A DNA stretch of 64,000 nucleotides, taken from Sporolactobacillus shoreae (lineage in GTDB: Bacteria; Bacillota; Bacilli; Bacillales; Sporolactobacillaceae). The DNA lies in NCBI RefSeq assembly GCF_004684935.1, contig NZ_SRJD01000008.1, positions 62,001 to 126,000 of the forward strand, read 5' to 3'. A model generated the notes under the pieces. It was not told the DNA's origin, did not search any database, and worked only from the letters and a program-made list of their open reading frames with translations. This document shows, one piece after another, positions 16,853-26,192 of this stretch. Position 1 is the first letter of the stretch. Each line of letters starts with the position of its first letter. A program made the position numbers and the translations under genes.

Positions 16853-18025
16853 TTAGTTAAAATCATGAATCTTTACACCCTGAACAACACGATTAACTTT
16901 TCCGTCTGGACTTGGGTTATCAGGAGTAATGCCTAATATGAGTGAATGATGCAATGCAAAAATCTGTGAGAAAAGAATGCAGAAAAAACTACGCAAAAGA
17001 TCATTATCATGCATACTATCAACTATATAAAATGGAATTGTTAAATCTGCACAGGAGTAATTTTCCACTTCAATATTTGAGCAGAGAACTGCTAATTTGC
17101 TAGTAAGCGGTTCGCTTGCAACTTCAAGTGCAATATCATAATCATACATCTTTGTATAAGAATCGGATGACCCAAATAGAATAATCAGCGTCTCATCCGA
17201 CTGCAGTGACTTCGGGCCATGCCTAAACCCCATCGAACTGTCATGGTAGGTATCTATTTTGCCGGCATTCAGTTCCAAGCACTTTAATGCCGCCTCCTGA
17301 GTGAGTTTTCCAAGTGCCCCGGATCCAAGGTAAATAACTCGTTTAAATTTAAACTTTTCAAGTCTTATTACGCTTTTTTCACAAGTTTTAATAAATTTGA
17401 TAGCAGTATTAATCAAATTTCTATTAGTAGTTTCCGTCATCTCAGGTATAAAGACCAAATAAGCCGCATAAAGCATGCATGTAAAACTGCTTGTCATTGC
17501 AAAACCTTTATCATTCGATTTTTCAGGCATGATAATGGTTAAACACTTATCGTCTTTTTCCATAAGTCTAGCAAGTGATCCTTTGGCGTTACAGGTAATA
17601 GTAATAAAAAAGCAATTTCTTATTATTTTTCTTGCAAGATTTACCGCTGCGACGCTTTCTGGACTGTCTCCTGAACGAGCAAAGGAGACAATAACCGTTG
17701 GTACATCCTTAAGCAGAAATGATAATGGATCAGAAACGATATCAGTGGTCGGTATTGATTCATAAGATAAATGTGGTATGTGTGAATTTTTTCTTAATAA
17801 AGGTGTAATCACATTTCCTGCAAATTCAGAAGTACCTGCTCCCGTAAATATAACCCTGATTGATTGAAATCGGTCTATCAGATTTTGCAAAAAATGATCA
17901 ATATTTTTCCTGTTTGTTTTTATTGACATAAATAATTCTTCCCAAAGTTCTGGCTGTTGCTGAATTTCGTGAATCGTATATCTGGCTTTTTTGGTATTAA
18001 TTTCCGTTTCTGAAAGATTGAACAA
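16853..18025 (-). CDS. AgaS-type SIS-domain sugar isomerase/deaminase
   Basis: A 390-aa double SIS protein of the AgaS family. The first SIS domain is at about 40-200 (VIFTGAGTSEFAGN, SYESIPTTDIVSDP, SFARSGDSPESVAAV) and the second at about 220-370 (VIYLGSGALGKLTQEAALKCLELNAGKIDTYHDSSMGFRHGPKSL). The end, DNPSPDGKVNRVVQGVKIH, is diagnostic of AgaS. AgaS deaminates and isomerises galactosamine-6-phosphate to tagatose-6-phosphate; the analogous FrlB releases the amine from phosphorylated fructosamines. With the PfkB kinase in the same operon, the likely substrate is a phosphorylated amino sugar or Amadori-type compound. The 20-bp operator at 18049 lies just upstream. Confidence 0.88.
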   Translation of the reverse strand: MFNLSETEINTKKARYTIHEIQQQPELWEELFMSIKTNRKNIDHFLQNLIDRFQSIRVIFTGAGTSEFAGNVITPLLRKNSHIPHLSYESIPTTDIVSDPLSFLLKDVPTVIVSFARSGDSPESVAAVNLARKIIRNCFFITITCNAKGSLARLMEKDDKCLTIIMPEKSNDKGFAMTSSFTCMLYAAYLVFIPEMTETTNRNLINTAIKFIKTCEKSVIRLEKFKFKRVIYLGSGALGKLTQEAALKCLELNAGKIDTYHDSSMGFRHGPKSLQSDETLIILFGSSDSYTKMYDYDIALEVASEPLTSKLAVLCSNIEVENYSCADLTIPFYIVDSMHDNDLLRSFFCILFSQIFALHHSLILGITPDNPSPDGKVNRVVQGVKIHDFN

Positions 18026-18048
18026 TAGTCCTCCACTCCCTGTTTAAG

Positions 18049-18068
18049 TGGTAATGTCGTTATTACCA
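18049..18068. promoter_or_regulatory. GntR operator upstream of the SIS gene
   Basis: TGGTAATGTCGTTATTACCA has perfect 7-bp arms (TGGTAAT/ATTACCA) around a 6-bp centre. A closely similar copy lies at 23073 upstream of the first gene of the operon. Position between gntR and the SIS gene suggests an internal regulated promoter. Confidence 0.7.
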
Positions 18069-18086
18069 GCTGTATAAATAAATAAC

Positions 18087-18842
18087 CTACTTACTAATCT
18101 CTACTCTGTAATGGAACTTTAGACTTGAAACTATACTTGTAGTGTATTCAATAATCTGGTCATTATAATAACCATAACGTTTTATCAGAATAGCAGGAGA
18201 ACCAGCTTCCTCATGAAGAAAATCAGCTTCGGATTTTTCCATAGTCGTTGCAGTGAAATCCTCAATAGCCTTAGTTACCCCAATATGATAATCCTGTTGG
18301 AATATCTCATACATTGCTTGTTTTTCAAGTTGCTCTTTTGTCAGATTAATGAAGACATCCCTTGGAAGGTAACTTGTTTCATACATAAGGGGCTCATCAT
18401 CCGCTATTCTGAGACGCTTTGCTTTTATAACCTGCTTATGTCCTGTTAATTTCATCCGCCGAGCAATGTTATCATTTGCAGGAATGATCTCAAAGCTAGT
18501 TACTTTCGTACTTGGCTTTTTTCCAATTCGTTTCATTTCATCAGTGAAACTGTACAGATTAATAAGGTTTTGCTGAAAAATTTCTTTCGTTACAAAAGTT
18601 CCCTTGCCATGCTTTTTGTTAATATATCCCTCTCTCTCTAACTCTTGTAAGGCCTGGCGAACAGTTATTCTGCTTAGTTCATAGGTACTACAGAATTCCC
18701 TTTCAGAAGGCAACTGATCACCAGGTCTATAAACATGGTTGTTTATATCCCTTGTTATAATGTCCATAAGTTGAAGATATAATGGGATTCCAGTCTTCCT
18801 ATCTATATTATTGGATGCATGTATCCCTGCATTTAACACCAC
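18087..18842 (-). CDS. GntR/HutC-family regulator with UTRA domain
   Basis: A 251-aa regulator. The N-terminal winged helix (about 12-80: IPLYLQLMDIITRDINNHVYRPGDQLPSEREFCSTYELSRITVRQALQELEREGYI) is followed by a UTRA effector domain (about 95-245). HutC/UTRA members sense phosphorylated sugars or related intermediates. GTG 18842 follows CGGAGG. It is the fifth gene of the operon and is the obvious candidate to bind the paired sites at 18049 and 23073; the effector is probably a pathway intermediate of the PfkB and SIS enzymes. Confidence 0.92.
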   Translation of the reverse strand: MVLNAGIHASNNIDRKTGIPLYLQLMDIITRDINNHVYRPGDQLPSEREFCSTYELSRITVRQALQELEREGYINKKHGKGTFVTKEIFQQNLINLYSFTDEMKRIGKKPSTKVTSFEIIPANDNIARRMKLTGHKQVIKAKRLRIADDEPLMYETSYLPRDVFINLTKEQLEKQAMYEIFQQDYHIGVTKAIEDFTATTMEKSEADFLHEEAGSPAILIKRYGYYNDQIIEYTTSIVSSLKFHYRVEISK

Positions 18843-18918
18843 ATAAACCTCCGTTGTAATTTACTAACGTAATTTTAAAGTTTTCATATTATTTTGTAAA
18901 GTAAGTTTCTAATATTTA

Positions 18919-19752
18919 TTAGCCTTTAACTGAGCCCGCTGTCAGACCTGAAATCAAATACCTATTGAGGAATAAAACAATTAATATAGGCGGAATAATT
19001 GTCACAATTCCAGCAGCTGTCATTAACCCATAATTTATAAAGCTTTTTCCCTGGAACTCAGTGATTAAAATAGTTAGTGGTTTAGCATTGGTCGGTGCAA
19101 AAACCAGTGGGATCGCAAACTGACTCCATGAATTAAGGAATGTCAATAGCGCAACTGCAATTAACCCGGGTGCTGCCATAGGAAGTATCGTACAAAGTGC
19201 CCTGAATCTTGAAGCACCGTCAACCATCGCAGACTCTTCAAGATCTTTAGGAATTGTCATAAAGAAACTTCGCATCAACCACACAGCTAAGGGGGCAAAG
19301 GCAGATGTGTAAATTAGTATTATACCAGTCTGTGTATCAATAAGATGCAGACTGATAATAATTTTATAAAGAGGGATCATCACTGCATAGGCTGGTAGCG
19401 CCATGGTAACTAACACAGAAACAAATATGATGTTTTTACCAACAAATTCTAGCCTTCCGAAGGCGTATCCCGCAAGTATTGCGATCACAATAACGATAAG
19501 GGTCGTCCCTGTCGCAGAAATGATACTATTGAGCATTGCACTCTCAAATTGTGGCCATATACTCTGACTGCTGTTAAATCCCAGCAGTTGACTGTAATTT
19601 TCAATATTTATTGGATATGGTAAATATTTAAGAGGCTTTTGTATAAGGCTGCTTGAAGACATTAGACTGGTTCGAAGTGCCCAATATACTGGTGCCAATG
19701 ACCAAAAAAGTATTAATAAAATAGAAATAAAAATCCCTATTTTACGTTTCAC
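18919..19752 (-). CDS. Sugar ABC permease (MalG type)
   Basis: A 277-aa inner permease with six transmembrane helices. The cytoplasmic EAA loop reads EESAMVDGASRFRALCTILPMAAPG (about 170-195), typical of CUT1 carbohydrate importers. The first residues after the start, KRKIGIFISILLILFWSLAPVYWALRTSLM, form the first helix and the usual periplasmic entry. It starts with GTG overlapping the stop of the partner permease by 4 bp, so the two are translationally coupled. Confidence 0.93.
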   Translation of the reverse strand: MKRKIGIFISILLILFWSLAPVYWALRTSLMSSSSLIQKPLKYLPYPINIENYSQLLGFNSSQSIWPQFESAMLNSIISATGTTLIVIVIAILAGYAFGRLEFVGKNIIFVSVLVTMALPAYAVMIPLYKIIISLHLIDTQTGIILIYTSAFAPLAVWLMRSFFMTIPKDLEESAMVDGASRFRALCTILPMAAPGLIAVALLTFLNSWSQFAIPLVFAPTNAKPLTILITEFQGKSFINYGLMTAAGIVTIIPPILIVLFLNRYLISGLTAGSVKG

Positions 19753-20627
19753 ATCTTCTCACCCTTCCCTATTCTAAGCCACAGGACATAGACAATGCTT
19801 ATTAATACGGTGATTAGTGTAATCATTAATGATAGCGCCATGCCTTGTCCTAGATTTAATTGTTGAAAGGCGATTAAATAGTTTTGAAGTAAAACAGACC
19901 GCGTACCCAAGTTGGTTCCGGTCAATACGTAAATTTCATCAAAGATATTAATTGCAGCTATTGTAGACTGTGTTAAAGAAATAACAATAGCCGGTTTTAG
20001 AAAAGGCAAAGTGATAAAGCGGAAAATATTAATAGGTGATGAACCGTCCATCCTTGCTGCCTCATATAGATCCTTTGGGATAGTTTGTAAAGTAGCTAAC
20101 AAAATCACTGCTGTCAAAGGTATCATTTTCCATATATGAACCAGAGTGACACACAGCAGAGCAAGAGTTGAATTACCCAACCATATCTGATTTGATTGAA
20201 TGATGTGGAAATTCATAAGGATATCATTCAAAACTCCCGTACTCGGATCATAAATCCACTTCCATATAATTCCGTTAACAACTGGTGGCAACGACCACGG
20301 AATAATCACTGCTGCAAGAACAAGCCCTCTTCCACGGAATTTTCTGTTTAGTACCATTGCAATGAACAGACCACCAATTAATTCACCAACAATCGCAAGT
20401 AAGAAATAAAAAAAAGTGTTTTCCAATGTTCGGAGCACGGTCGGATCATGCAATAAAGTATAATAATTTGATAACCAAATAAATCTTTCATCACCTGGAT
20501 TTAACAAGCTCATTGATTTAAAGCTGTCTGTAAATGTCACTAGTACCGGGTAGAAAACCAGACCTATCATGATAATAATCAGTGGCAGAATAAGTAAGTA
20601 AGGAAAAATATACTTTTTCAGCAACAT
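19749..20627 (-). CDS. Sugar ABC permease (MalF type)
   Basis: A 292-aa permease from ATG 20627 (AAAGGAG 9 bp before). The open frame extends to 20705, but the extra 26 residues are basic and unlike the family. Six helices, and the EAA loop DLYEAARMDGSSPINIFRFITLPFLKP near 175-200, place it in the CUT1 group. It pairs with the MalG-type permease it overlaps by 4 bp. A 150-bp gap containing a hairpin separates it from the binding-protein gene. Confidence 0.92.
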   Translation of the reverse strand: MLLKKYIFPYLLILPLIIIMIGLVFYPVLVTFTDSFKSMSLLNPGDERFIWLSNYYTLLHDPTVLRTLENTFFYFLLAIVGELIGGLFIAMVLNRKFRGRGLVLAAVIIPWSLPPVVNGIIWKWIYDPSTGVLNDILMNFHIIQSNQIWLGNSTLALLCVTLVHIWKMIPLTAVILLATLQTIPKDLYEAARMDGSSPINIFRFITLPFLKPAIVISLTQSTIAAINIFDEIYVLTGTNLGTRSVLLQNYLIAFQQLNLGQGMALSLMITLITVLISIVYVLWLRIGKGEKM

Positions 20628-20715
20628 TTCTGTAACTCCTTTATGAAGAAATAGCCGTTTTTGCTTACTGAGTATGTTTAAGACCATCAGCCTACTGATA
20701 GTCATGGTGATCAGG

Positions 20716-20760
20716 GGTAAAAAATAAAGGAGGGCATGGATTGGACAGTGGCCCTTCCTT
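20716..20760 (-). terminator. Intra-operon hairpin after the binding-protein gene
   Basis: Read on the minus strand, AAGGAAGGGC pairs with GCCCTCCTT and is followed by TTTATTTTTT. It is probably a partial terminator or mRNA-end stabiliser that allows more binding protein than permease. Confidence 0.65.
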
Positions 20761-20777
20761 AAATATCCATCTTTCTC

Positions 20778-22067
20778 TTAATTATTCTTATTAATCTGAT
20801 TCACATTGTCGGCAATATGTTTTAATCCTGCATCAATTGACATAGATCCTGAAGCCATCTGATTAATAGTCGTTGAAACATCCGTGCTGAATTTCAAGTA
20901 CCATGAAGGAGCTCCTTGCTTGAAAAGTGGTTCAACTGTAGGCATCACTTTGATTACTGTCTTACCACCACTTAGTTTTCCTTCCTTATCTAGCTCTTGT
21001 AATACACTCTGGCGGTTTGGAAGTAGACCCAGGCTGGAATAAATTTCAGTTAACTGTTTTGGTTGAATAATCCATTGAATGAATTTCGCCGCAGCCTCTT
21101 TATGTGTCGAAGCCTTCGGTATACCTAATCCTTCTGGAAGTCCAAAAGTACGTGATTTTCCATTTTCACCAGGTGTTGGAATCATGACCGCACTATTTGC
21201 AACAGTAGATTTAGCTTTATTTTGATAGAGTGACATGTTCCCAACCCAACCAGCAAGGTCGACTGCTGTTTTACCATGCTGGAAATTGCTGATCACATCA
21301 GTGTCTTTCAAACTGACAGCCGCCGGATCAATGATTTTTTGCTGTTTTAAACCACTGATAATAAATGCCATTGCTTTATACCCGGCTGAATTCTTATCTG
21401 TAAATTCCGGTTTAAAGTTACTATCAAACAAATCCCCACCAAAAGATTTTGTCAGTAAGTACCATGGTGTAGCCGTCCCCTCTGTTGCTGAGAGTGGCAG
21501 TCCTATTGGATACTTAAATACACCTTTATTCTTCACCTGAACCGCATCATTCATTAATTCTTCCGGTGTCGTCGGCATCTTGGTTATACCTGCTTTATTA
21601 AAAATGCTTTTATTGATATAAGTAACACGAAAATCATTCGAGTAAGGCATCGCTAAATAGTTACCCTTATATTTAAATATTGGCATCGTTTTAGTATCAT
21701 TAATGACACTGCTGCTAAAATATTTATTCAAGGGTTCATACCAGCCTGCTTGACCAAATTGGCCGATCCATGACCAATCGAACTCTGTTACATCCGCTGG
21801 AGCAACCCCTGCTGCAGAACTTGTGACAATCTTGTCATGAATATCATCCCAGGACATTGTAGTTAGATGTACTGTGATTCCTGTTTCTTTTTTAAATTGT
21901 GCTAGCATACTCTTCGGGAAGTTTCCCCAAGGCGGCAACAGTACATTTATAGTCTGTCCCGAGGTACTGGAACTATTACCGGTTGAGGAGTTACCACAGG
22001 CAGAAACGAGCATCGTAATAGCAAAAATAACAGCAAGAAGAAATGCGGTTTTTCTATAGCCTTTCAC
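20778..22067 (-). CDS. Sugar ABC transporter binding lipoprotein
   Basis: A CUT1 substrate-binding protein of about 429 aa. The signal peptide KGYRKTAFLLAVIFAITMLVSACGNSS has a lipobox LVSAC and then a Ser/Thr-rich linker. The mature part (INVLLPPWGNFPKSMLAQFKKETGITVHLTTMSWDDIHDKI...) is a family 1 solute-binding fold with the C-terminal AAKFIQWIIQPKQLTEIYSSLGLLPNRQSVL segment. GGAGGG lies 8 bp before GTG 22067; the upstream ATG at 22082 overlaps that ribosome site. The ligand cannot be read, but context suggests an amino sugar or glycated compound. Confidence 0.93.
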   Translation of the reverse strand: MKGYRKTAFLLAVIFAITMLVSACGNSSTGNSSSTSGQTINVLLPPWGNFPKSMLAQFKKETGITVHLTTMSWDDIHDKIVTSSAAGVAPADVTEFDWSWIGQFGQAGWYEPLNKYFSSSVINDTKTMPIFKYKGNYLAMPYSNDFRVTYINKSIFNKAGITKMPTTPEELMNDAVQVKNKGVFKYPIGLPLSATEGTATPWYLLTKSFGGDLFDSNFKPEFTDKNSAGYKAMAFIISGLKQQKIIDPAAVSLKDTDVISNFQHGKTAVDLAGWVGNMSLYQNKAKSTVANSAVMIPTPGENGKSRTFGLPEGLGIPKASTHKEAAAKFIQWIIQPKQLTEIYSSLGLLPNRQSVLQELDKEGKLSGGKTVIKVMPTVEPLFKQGAPSWYLKFSTDVSTTINQMASGSMSIDAGLKHIADNVNQINKNN

Positions 22068-22092
22068 TATGAATCCCTCCATTATGGATGAC

Positions 22093-23031
22093 TTAATTAT
22101 GATCCGACAAACTCTTGATTTGTTTTATTCCCGGATAACTTTCTCTTGTCTTTTGGGAGATAACTAATGAAGCCATTTTGCCCGCAAACTCAAGGCGTTG
22201 ATTCACGGACATCTTCTTCCTTGCAGCGTATAAATACCCCATGTCAAAAATATCTCCTGCTCCGATTGTATCGATTGCAGATACTTTAAAAGCTGGAACT
22301 GTAAATATTTTTTCGTTGACCAGCGCAGCAGATCCTTTTTCCCCGAGTTTTACAATAATTTCATTACAGAACTTACCAAGATATTTCAATGACGCATTCA
22401 AATTATTTAGTTGTGTTAAATGGTACAGCTCGGTTTCATTAAGTAGAAATACATCAATATATTTAAGAAGATTCAAAGTTCCCTGTCGGGTCACCTCCTT
22501 CCATCCATTCGGATCCCATGAAGGATCAAAATAAATCAATTTTCCATTTGCTTTTTGTTCTTTAGCTACTTTAACTGCATCAAACACTGAAAAGCCAGGA
22601 AGCAGATAATTTCCGCAAATTACAATTTCACGGCAGGAATTTAACAATTCTTTTTTTGTTTGATAGATCTCCATGCTGAATTTATTATGTGCTCCGGTCA
22701 CGGAGACAATTCCCCGATCACCCAATTCATTTACTATCACAAAGCTCGTTGGTGTCATGCTATTAGGAATGGAGACTAGACCATTAGTTGAAATCTCATG
22801 TGAGTTTAATTGATCAATCAAATATTTTCCATTCCCATCATCTCCTATGCTTGAAATAATAACTGAGGGAACTTTCAAAGCATTAAGTGCCATTCCCATG
22901 TAGCCTGCGGTTCCAGCAACCCGCCTTTCATAGCTGTCCGCCATTACTTCTTCGTCCCAATCTGGCAAATGGTCAACACTGCTAATCACCACATCGAGGT
23001 TAAAGTTGCCAACAATTCCTACTGAATCCAT
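22093..23031 (-). CDS. PfkB-family sugar kinase
   Basis: A 312-aa ribokinase-fold kinase. The N-terminus reads DSVGIVGNFNLDVVISSVDHLPDWDEEV. The usual Gly-rich GGxxxN segment is GTAGYMGMALNAL, slightly divergent. The C-terminal anion-hole motif DTIGAGDIFDMG (about 255-266) contains the catalytic Asp. As the first gene of the operon, it probably phosphorylates the imported substrate before the SIS protein acts, the order used in fructosamine (FrlD then FrlB) and tagatose-type pathways. AGAAAGGTG precedes ATG 23031. The exact sugar is unknown. Confidence 0.9.
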   Translation of the reverse strand: MDSVGIVGNFNLDVVISSVDHLPDWDEEVMADSYERRVAGTAGYMGMALNALKVPSVIISSIGDDGNGKYLIDQLNSHEISTNGLVSIPNSMTPTSFVIVNELGDRGIVSVTGAHNKFSMEIYQTKKELLNSCREIVICGNYLLPGFSVFDAVKVAKEQKANGKLIYFDPSWDPNGWKEVTRQGTLNLLKYIDVFLLNETELYHLTQLNNLNASLKYLGKFCNEIIVKLGEKGSAALVNEKIFTVPAFKVSAIDTIGAGDIFDMGYLYAARKKMSVNQRLEFAGKMASLVISQKTRESYPGIKQIKSLSDHN

Positions 23032-23072
23032 CAATTTTTCACCTTTCTAAATAAAAAGATGTTTATACTATG

Positions 23073-23092
23073 AGGTAATGTCGTCATAACCA
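23073..23092. promoter_or_regulatory. GntR operator upstream of the pfkB-led operon
   Basis: AGGTAATGTCGTCATAACCA matches the site at 18049 in 17 of 20 positions. It lies 42 bp before the pfkB start. A further weak match sharing the core ATGTCGTTAT occurs at 23178-23187. Confidence 0.65.
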
Positions 23093-23343
23093 GTTGAAGT
23101 AAAAAAAATAATCTGCACTGAGTTCATGAAGTTCTATTTAACAACTTAAAGCACCTCCAAAGCTGATATTTTTCATCATGTCGTTATGTTTTAAATGTTT
23201 TAAACTTACTGACAACTTAACGGTTATCATTCTACCAAACATTAATTCCAAGATCAATATTTTTAACACAAATTGTCATATATTCTGACATGATTTTAAA
23301 AATTTATTCACTATGGTAAATAGTATTTCTAAAATCCGAATAA

Positions 23344-24096
23344 TCACCCCACATGACTAACCTGATCCGCAATAAATTCAGCTGTGATCCGTTTGATAGT
23401 CTCTGCATCAAAATCCAGCAAGCCCACATGGCCGCTCTCTGTTAGAGTGTAGAAGTATTTTTCTCTTGAAGAAATAGCTGTGAAGATATCCGTCCCGCTT
23501 CTAAAATTAACGACGTGATCCTGAACAGTTGAGAAAATCATGACTGGCACATCTACTTTTGAACTTCCCAATTGTACAATATCTACCAGCTTTCTAAATT
23601 CAAAGCCTGAACGGACAGGGATCTTGCTGTATGCCACTTCCTTAACGCCGGGTTTTTTTATATCCGATCCGTCATTCTCGGCAAAGGCAATACCTCGCTG
23701 GTGAAGATCTTCGTACATGTTGAACATTCCAAGTCTGGAGTAACAGGCGTTTAATAAAATTAATCCACTCACCTGATAATTTTCTGCGAGATACAAGGCC
23801 AGCGTTCCGCCCATTGAAAGGCCGAAAACGTACTGATTTCGGGTATGCTCTTTAAGCCAATTCAACCCGTTCACACAGCTTTTGATCCATTCCTGATAGC
23901 TGCTTTGTTCCATTTCTTCCGGGGTTCGGCCGTGTCCCTTTAGCAGTGGCATACTCACTGTATATCCTCTCGCAGCCAGGTCTTCAGCTAAGGGACGAAC
24001 ACTCTGCGGTGTCCCAGAAAATCCATGTAGTACCAGTACGCCCACCGAGTTGCCTACATAGTTCTTTGGTTCTGCACCTCTCATGATTTTACTCAT
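23344..24096 (-). CDS. Alpha/beta hydrolase (carboxylesterase/monoacylglycerol lipase type)
   Basis: A 250-aa alpha/beta hydrolase close in layout to Geobacillus Est30-type esterases: VGVLVLHGFSGTPQSVRPLAEDLAARGYTVSMPLLKGHG (oxyanion hole), GLSMGGTLALYLAEN (nucleophile Ser near 95), IFSTVQDHVV (acid Asp near 195) and SGHVGLLD (His near 225). No signal peptide. It probably hydrolyses short or medium acyl esters or monoglycerides in the cytoplasm. It is monocistronic; the sugar operon begins downstream on the same strand after a gap of about 310 bp. Confidence 0.88.
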   Translation of the reverse strand: MSKIMRGAEPKNYVGNSVGVLVLHGFSGTPQSVRPLAEDLAARGYTVSMPLLKGHGRTPEEMEQSSYQEWIKSCVNGLNWLKEHTRNQYVFGLSMGGTLALYLAENYQVSGLILLNACYSRLGMFNMYEDLHQRGIAFAENDGSDIKKPGVKEVAYSKIPVRSGFEFRKLVDIVQLGSSKVDVPVMIFSTVQDHVVNFRSGTDIFTAISSREKYFYTLTESGHVGLLDFDAETIKRITAEFIADQVSHVG

Positions 24097-24666
24097 AGAA
24101 ATAGTCTCCCCATCTCAAACGTTTTATTAATTTTCATTATACATACTGCAAAAATATTTACACCATTATATTCATGAAGTATTTCACTATTGCGATAATA
24201 TTTTAGCTGATATGCTAAATTACCATATGGGGTCTATCTTTTTGCCTAGCAGAACCTATGCAATCCAGATGGTCAGACACGCTGTGGCATTGTTCTATGA
24301 ACTCAATAATGGAATGTCAATTAGACTTTGAAGTCCACTCACACGTTTTATCAACAGTCTAAAGGATGCTTTTAGACGGCTTACAGGAAATCAAAAAGAT
24401 GGTGGCACATTAAATCTAGCAATAGTTTGCGTGTCCGTACAGTTATATCAAAGCCTACTACCTTGATTAAACTGCACAAGTTGAGTAAATCACTAGCACA
24501 CATTAATGGAACATTTTTCATGTTTTTTTCGTATTCTCAATGGTGGTTTAGTATCAATCATAATGTATATGTGTTATTTTGGTAATTCCATCCATCTTGC
24601 CCTTGCTTTTTTAATCTATTAATGATATAAACAAGAACTGAATATTTTTAATTGGGAGTGAAAGTT
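24097..24666. other. Intergenic stretch without recognised genes
   Basis: 570 AT-rich bases between divergent genes. They contain both promoters, but I see no coding frame with a ribosome site, no convincing repeat and no RNA gene. Confidence 0.5.
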
Positions 24667-26175
24667 TTGGTATTACAATTACCGGACGATGTGAATTTAT
24701 TTGATGAAATGGTGAAGCAGGCTAAGGCGCATCCGAAAAAAGTGATTATCGAGGATGTGAATAGTTCATTAACCTATAACCGGTTTTTAATCGCTGTAAA
24801 TATTATGAGTAAAAAGATTCATGAAGTCGTGAAGAATGAAGAAAGAGTCGGTCTTTTTTTACCGAACGTGGTCGCGCATGTCATCGTGCTGTTTTCTTTG
24901 TTTAAAAATGAGCAGCAGCCGTGCATTTTAAATTTTTCGATGGGAACGCAGAATATCATCGATTGTATTGAGACGGCTTCCCTGAAGACGGTGATCACAT
25001 CACGGGAATTTGTGAAGGTGGCTGATCTCGGCTATACCGTTGAAGAGATGGAAAAACAGGTTAAAGTTATTTACCTGGAGGATTTACGGGACGGTATCTC
25101 TACCCTTCACAAACTGTCCGGGCTTATTGAATCGCGGGTATCGCGTTTCAAAAAAAGAGACTCGTCGCAGGTTGTCTTATTTACCTCCGGAACGGAATCG
25201 AAACCCAAGGGCGTTATTCTGACCCATCGGAATATTTACGCCGATATCAAGCAAGTATTTGCTCATATCGAAATCTGGGACACTGATCGGATATTCAACC
25301 CGCTGCCTCTTTTTCATTCGTTTGGTATGACTGTGGGGGCCATACTTCCACTGGTTACAAATACTAAAGTGTTCCTATATCCATCGCCACTTCACTATAA
25401 AGAGATCCCAAAGGCGATTGAAAAGGATAAGAGCACACTTTTTGTGGCCACAAACACTTTCTTTGAGAATTACGCTAAATTCGCCACGAAAGAGCAGTTC
25501 CAGACGCTAAGAATTGTCGTTGCCGGTGGAGAAAAGCTGCAGAAAGACGTTTTGGAAGTTTATCACGACAAGTTTGGGATTAACATTCTTCAGGGCTACG
25601 GAGCAACGGAGACGTCGCCGATAATTTCGCTCAATACGCATGAACACCACAAAGAGGGAACGGTAGGCCGGCTGATCCCGTTAATGGAAGCGAAGATTGC
25701 CAAAGTGGAAGGCGTTCAGGAAGGCGGAAATCTGTTGCTCAAAGGCCCCAATGTCATGAAAGGCTATCTCATTCACGGAAAAGGGTTTGTGCCTTGCGGT
25801 GAATGGTACAATACCGGCGATATCGCGGAAATCGACAAAGATGGGTACATTCGGATCATCGGTCGTCTGAAGCGGTTTGCGAAAATAGCCGGAGAAATGA
25901 TCTCACTGAATAAAGTTGAGGAACTCGCTTTAGAGTGCTATGGCGAGTCCGCCTTTTTTGCCGTTGCCATACCTGACACGCGAAAAGGTGAACAGATCGT
26001 CATGTTTACCACAAAGCCCAAGATTTCAGCCAGAGATTTTAAAAAGTTTATCAAGAACAAAAAAATGTCATTATTGTATATGCCCTCTGACATTAAATAT
26101 GTGGAAGAGGTCCCGCTTCTCGGTAGCGGAAAACCAAATTATTGGGCACTGGAAAATTTGGCGAAAAATCAATAA
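24667..26175 (+). CDS. AMP-forming acyl-activating enzyme (acyl-CoA/acyl-ACP synthetase type)
   Basis: A 502-aa ANL-superfamily adenylating enzyme. Core motifs are VVLFTSGTESKPKGVILTHRNI (P-loop, about 175), GYGATETSPIISLN (about 320), and YNTGDIAEIDKDGYIRIIGRLKRFAKIAGEMISLNKVEE (about 385-420). The last segment resembles the synthetase half of Aas-type acyl-ACP synthetases. GGAG at 24655-24658 is 8 bp before TTG 24667, so that start is preferred over TTG 24652. It probably activates fatty acids with ATP. No acyltransferase half is fused. A strong terminator follows at 26193. Confidence 0.87.
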   Translation: MVLQLPDDVNLFDEMVKQAKAHPKKVIIEDVNSSLTYNRFLIAVNIMSKKIHEVVKNEERVGLFLPNVVAHVIVLFSLFKNEQQPCILNFSMGTQNIIDCIETASLKTVITSREFVKVADLGYTVEEMEKQVKVIYLEDLRDGISTLHKLSGLIESRVSRFKKRDSSQVVLFTSGTESKPKGVILTHRNIYADIKQVFAHIEIWDTDRIFNPLPLFHSFGMTVGAILPLVTNTKVFLYPSPLHYKEIPKAIEKDKSTLFVATNTFFENYAKFATKEQFQTLRIVVAGGEKLQKDVLEVYHDKFGINILQGYGATETSPIISLNTHEHHKEGTVGRLIPLMEAKIAKVEGVQEGGNLLLKGPNVMKGYLIHGKGFVPCGEWYNTGDIAEIDKDGYIRIIGRLKRFAKIAGEMISLNKVEELALECYGESAFFAVAIPDTRKGEQIVMFTTKPKISARDFKKFIKNKKMSLLYMPSDIKYVEEVPLLGSGKPNYWALENLAKNQ

Positions 26176-26192
26176 AGTTTGGACCTGCATCA

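Noticed and set aside
16853-18025. Assignment of the SIS protein as FrlB fructosamine deglycase
   Set aside because: Length and the NPSPDGKVNRVVQGV end fit AgaS better; the fructosamine idea is kept only as a possible substrate class.
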